Shown piece by piece: positions 61,205-64,000 of a DNA stretch of 64,000 nucleotides. Location of the stretch: assembly GCA_019828595.1 (NCBI GenBank), contig JAHQRK010000003.1, forward strand, positions 496,001 through 560,000, read 5' to 3'. The position numbers were made by a program, and so were the translations under genes. Source of the DNA: Aphanomyces cochlioides (lineage: Eukaryota; Oomycota; Saprolegniomycetes; Saprolegniales; Verrucalvaceae). The notes beneath the pieces were generated by a model. That model worked only from the letters and a program-made list of their open reading frames with translations. It ran no database searches and had not been told where the DNA came from. How positions within the stretch are numbered: position 1 is the stretch's first letter; each line of letters opens with the position of its first letter.

Positions 61205-64000
61205 ATGCATTTCAGGCTAGATAAAGTGAGCAACACCCACGTCGTGATCGACGACATGGCGGAGCACGATGAAAATGCTTATGAGAAACTGTCAAGGGAA
61301 GTGCACCAAGCGCAAATTACTGGAGCGATTCATCAGGATTGGCTCGAGAACCCCTGTGGCTTCTTGCTCAAACCCGACTTCAAGCGCAAGATGCAAAAGA
61401 TGGGTGCTGGAGGAAAAAAGCTGATTCAAACGAGTCTGCGAGGGCTTCGCTTGCATCTACCAGGCAGTACGTACCGCAGTCGATGGTTTGTTCTCGACGG
61501 GATGATGCTACGCTATTTTCGATCCAAAAATGACGACCAAGAGCTTGGCTCGATCCATCTCACGTCCGTGAATGCAGTCCTCCCTTCCAGCATTGCAGAT
61601 GCCCCTGAGAATGCATTGGATCTTGTCTGTGCCGACCGAATCTACACGATTGCTGCTACGACAAGAGAGGACATGGTCCGCTGGGCTACTGTGCTTACGC
61701 TCGTGGTACGTATTGATTGTGTGTTCCACGCGAAACACTCTTCTACTGTAGTTGCGAGGGGAATACCAGCCCAAATTGATGCAGCGGCGTGAATCTGCCG
61801 TCATCCGCGGTAGCTCTGTGATTCCTCCACATACTCGAATGAGTTATATCCGTCAACCATCTCAAGTGCAGAATCAAACGTCGTTCCAGCCTATCTTGGC
61901 GACATTCGACGAAGAAATGGAAGATCGCGAGCAAGAAATGGACGAAAACATCCGCGCGATGAGCGTTCGCGAAAAGATTATCACCGTCACATTTGACTCT
62001 CCAGGCAGCCTTCATCTCCTCCTTCAGAGTACCAACACCGACAAACTAAGGGAAGTTCATTGCAACTCATAGGCACGATGGACGACGCGATCATCGTCAA
62101 AGGATTCCGCGAGCCAGCGGAAGGCGGGGTTGGCCTCGCTGAAGCTACAGGAGCCATCAAGGTCGGGGATATCCTGGTCTGTATTCAAGACCATTCATTT
62201 TCTACCTTGCCCTTCAACACTGCCGTCGAAGAAATCCAAAATGCGTCACGCCCACTTACACTTCGGTTTTCTCGGCTAGAAGCACCGCCACTCAAGCATC
62301 AACAACGAGTTGCACAGGGCTGGGTCTTGGCCAAAGAGCCTGGTACGAATGTACGCTGCGGAAGACTGATTGAGTCAATTCGTAGCTACAACACGATGTC
62401 GCGTGCGCCTGCTCCAGTTGCAAGGGTGGAAAGTTTGCTTTTTCAAGCCTGGAATGCACAATGGTCATCAAGAACATCCGAGTGTGACCATCTCTCTCGA
62501 CGATGTGACGGATATTCGCGCTGTTCACGGTAAAGAATGCTGTAAACTCGATGGAGAACATTGGATTGCCTTGTAGACAAGCGCAAGACGCCTGGAGATC
62601 CCAAAGAGTTTGGCATCACATTGGAAGGAAAGGAAATCCTGCTCACATTTTATGTAAATCGGCCCACGGATGTGTGGCACTGGCTGGACTTGCTCAAGAA
62701 TGCGCCACTCTTTGAGAAAGCAAAGAAGTCTCCTCATAGCCAATCGACCATTCCAATCCATCCCTTGATGGTCATTGAACAGCCCTCCAAGGTATCTTGT
62801 GCTCCTGTCGCTCGCTCTCTCATTGTTGTCGTCCTGTAGCGCTCGACAATTGTCCTAGAAGGCGTCGACATCATGAAGCTCAGTGATCTCTGCCCGACGT
62901 TTGAGCCACGGACAGTCGTGCTGCATTCGTACGGCAAGCTGGCCTTCTTCAAAGGAGACATTCGTGTCGGGACGATTCGTTGCGAGTCAATTCAGGACAT
63001 TTCGCTCAGCAAGTGCAAAGCGTTTTGGTACCTGGAGCTTATCGTGCTCCTTGTCTCGAACGGGAAGAAATACCGCCGTGAAGTCGTCCTTCGATTCGAC
63101 TCAGAGCAGCAGGGCATGAAATGGACTCGAGCGATTGAACGAGTGGCTCAACAGTGCTCGCCTTCTGGCGATGAAATCGATGTGACGATTGAAGCCGTTG
63201 ACGACTGGTCTCCTCTCGGCAAAGATCTCTCAAACGACGTCACGGACGACGAATACTTGGATCTTCAGCGTGAATGGAGCCTTAGCCGACACCTCGGCGA
63301 TTTGAAACTCGACGAGAAGGATACCCTGACGCAAGGTAGATCAAATCACGCCATGCCATGACATTGCTGTGGCTATTAGGCTGGTTCTTCGTCAAGAAAC
63401 CTGGTGAGCTTGGACGAGAAGCGTACCATGCTCGTTACGTTGTCCTCCGTGGTCAATGGCTTTACATGTACAAATACCATGCTCTTGACGACGTACGTTG
63501 TCGGCAATCGTTGACCGTTTTGATGTGGACTTGTAGCCCACGGGAACAATGTGCTCCACCAAGATTGACTTGAGCGAAATTCAAGACATCATCGATGGCA
63601 ATCCATCGTCCGTCGAAACGATGGAGAACACAATTCAGCTCAAGACGGCCTCCAATGTCATCTTCACGGTAGATCTCACACTCGTCAGGGCTCGTTGGAG
63701 TGCTTTTTGACGTAGATTGTGGCACTATCGCATGCGCAAAAGGAAGCATGGCTCTCGCTCCTCGTGTGGACGTCCGATTACTACTACCAAGAGTCAGCAT
63801 GGAGCTTGGAACCACAGCTCCATCATTCGACATCGACTGGAGAACACATGCTCCGACCGAGCTTTGAATCGAATCCTCAGTCGTCCCAACGAGTGCAGAA
63901 ATGACTGACGGCAGACAGCTGACGGCTTTGTTAGGGCGGTCAAATCTGGGACTCTGAGAGTATTTCACAAGTTCGTGGATGGATCCAACTCGACGGCCAC
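61205..64000 (+). CDS. PDZ and multiple PH domain protein, 5' part (runs off the right edge)
   Basis: At least ten exons; introns lie at 61706-61751, 62029-62072, 62343-62385, 62530-62576, 62792-62839, 63336-63379, 63493-63536, 63669-63715 and 63893-63934. The first PH domain opens STYRSRWFVLDGMMLRYF and ends MVRWATVL. A PDZ-like domain follows (AIIVKGFREPAEGG, GAIKVGDILVCIQDHSF). Two or more PH-like domains come next (GWVLAKEPA; GWFFVKKPGELGREAYHARY). The last exon in the window begins another, VRGWIQLDGH, which is cut by the edge. Such proteins are membrane-phosphoinositide scaffolds. The ATG at 61205 is 17 bp after a TTATCCGGATAA box; MAEHDENAYEKL at 61257 is an alternative start. Confidence 0.82.

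Noticed and set aside
1..64000. CRISPR arrays, tRNA and rRNA genes, bacterial operons
   Set aside because: No regularly spaced short repeats, no cloverleaf with an anticodon arm and no rRNA core sequence were found by reading; gene structure is eukaryotic with spliceosomal introns.

Overview
The window is nuclear DNA of an oomycete, most likely a saprolegnialean water mould; the genus cannot be fixed from the sequence. Genes lie tightly packed on both strands. Almost every recognisable protein is interrupted by very small introns: about 95 were inferred, nearly all 37-52 nt, with GT-AG ends and often a GTAC(G) donor. The gene set is eukaryotic and includes a TKL kinase, twinfilin, ARP10, an anoctamin, an ankyrin-TRP channel, V-ATPase subunit d, NDUFAF5 and a multi-PH protein. 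Exon chains were built by hand and checked for phase continuity and for a coding length divisible by three.

Layout. 1-1438 has no confident gene. 1439-5887 carries a twinfilin-like protein, a ubiquitin-like/TKL kinase and ARP10, all on +. 5918-9669 holds a protein made of two copies of an unknown ~230-residue unit (-), signal peptidase subunit 1 (+) and a gene-poor stretch. 9670-14134 has a peroxisomal dienoyl-CoA reductase ending in SKL and an EF-hand/leucine-rich-repeat protein. 14181-19277 has a GRFTIIDL-motif protein and an unknown protein (-), then an anoctamin (+). 19317-23712 is a minus-strand run: thioredoxin-TPR-methyltransferase fusion, ankyrin protein and TRF4-type poly(A) polymerase.

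23846-37788 is a decayed ankyrin-TRP channel gene (-) split by L1-type LINE DNA at 24750-35237: one full-length element with ORF1 and ORF2, a 5'-truncated copy of its 3' end, and a very short third tail, all separated by copies of one target site. The intact paralogue lies at 41828-45365 on +, divergently oriented. Between the two copies lie a CapA-like metallophosphatase and a disordered protein.

46100-64000 carries a fused leucine carboxyl methyltransferase/GNAT protein, a lysine-rich protein with a possible UAP56-binding motif, NIT2/omega-amidase, a PX-like protein, an unknown multi-exon gene, an 89-residue PAM2-motif protein, NDUFAF5, V-ATPase subunit d, a coiled-coil protein and the start of a PDZ/multi-PH protein that runs off the right edge.

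Most genes are independent housekeeping or signalling genes. Shared regulation is suggested only by repeated promoter-proximal motifs: palindromic TTATCCGGAT boxes, CCAAT boxes and AAACCC(C)TAA telomere-like boxes. The strongest observations are the serial LINE insertions at one site, the TATCCGGATA box, the two enzyme fusions and the unknown duplicated-domain protein.
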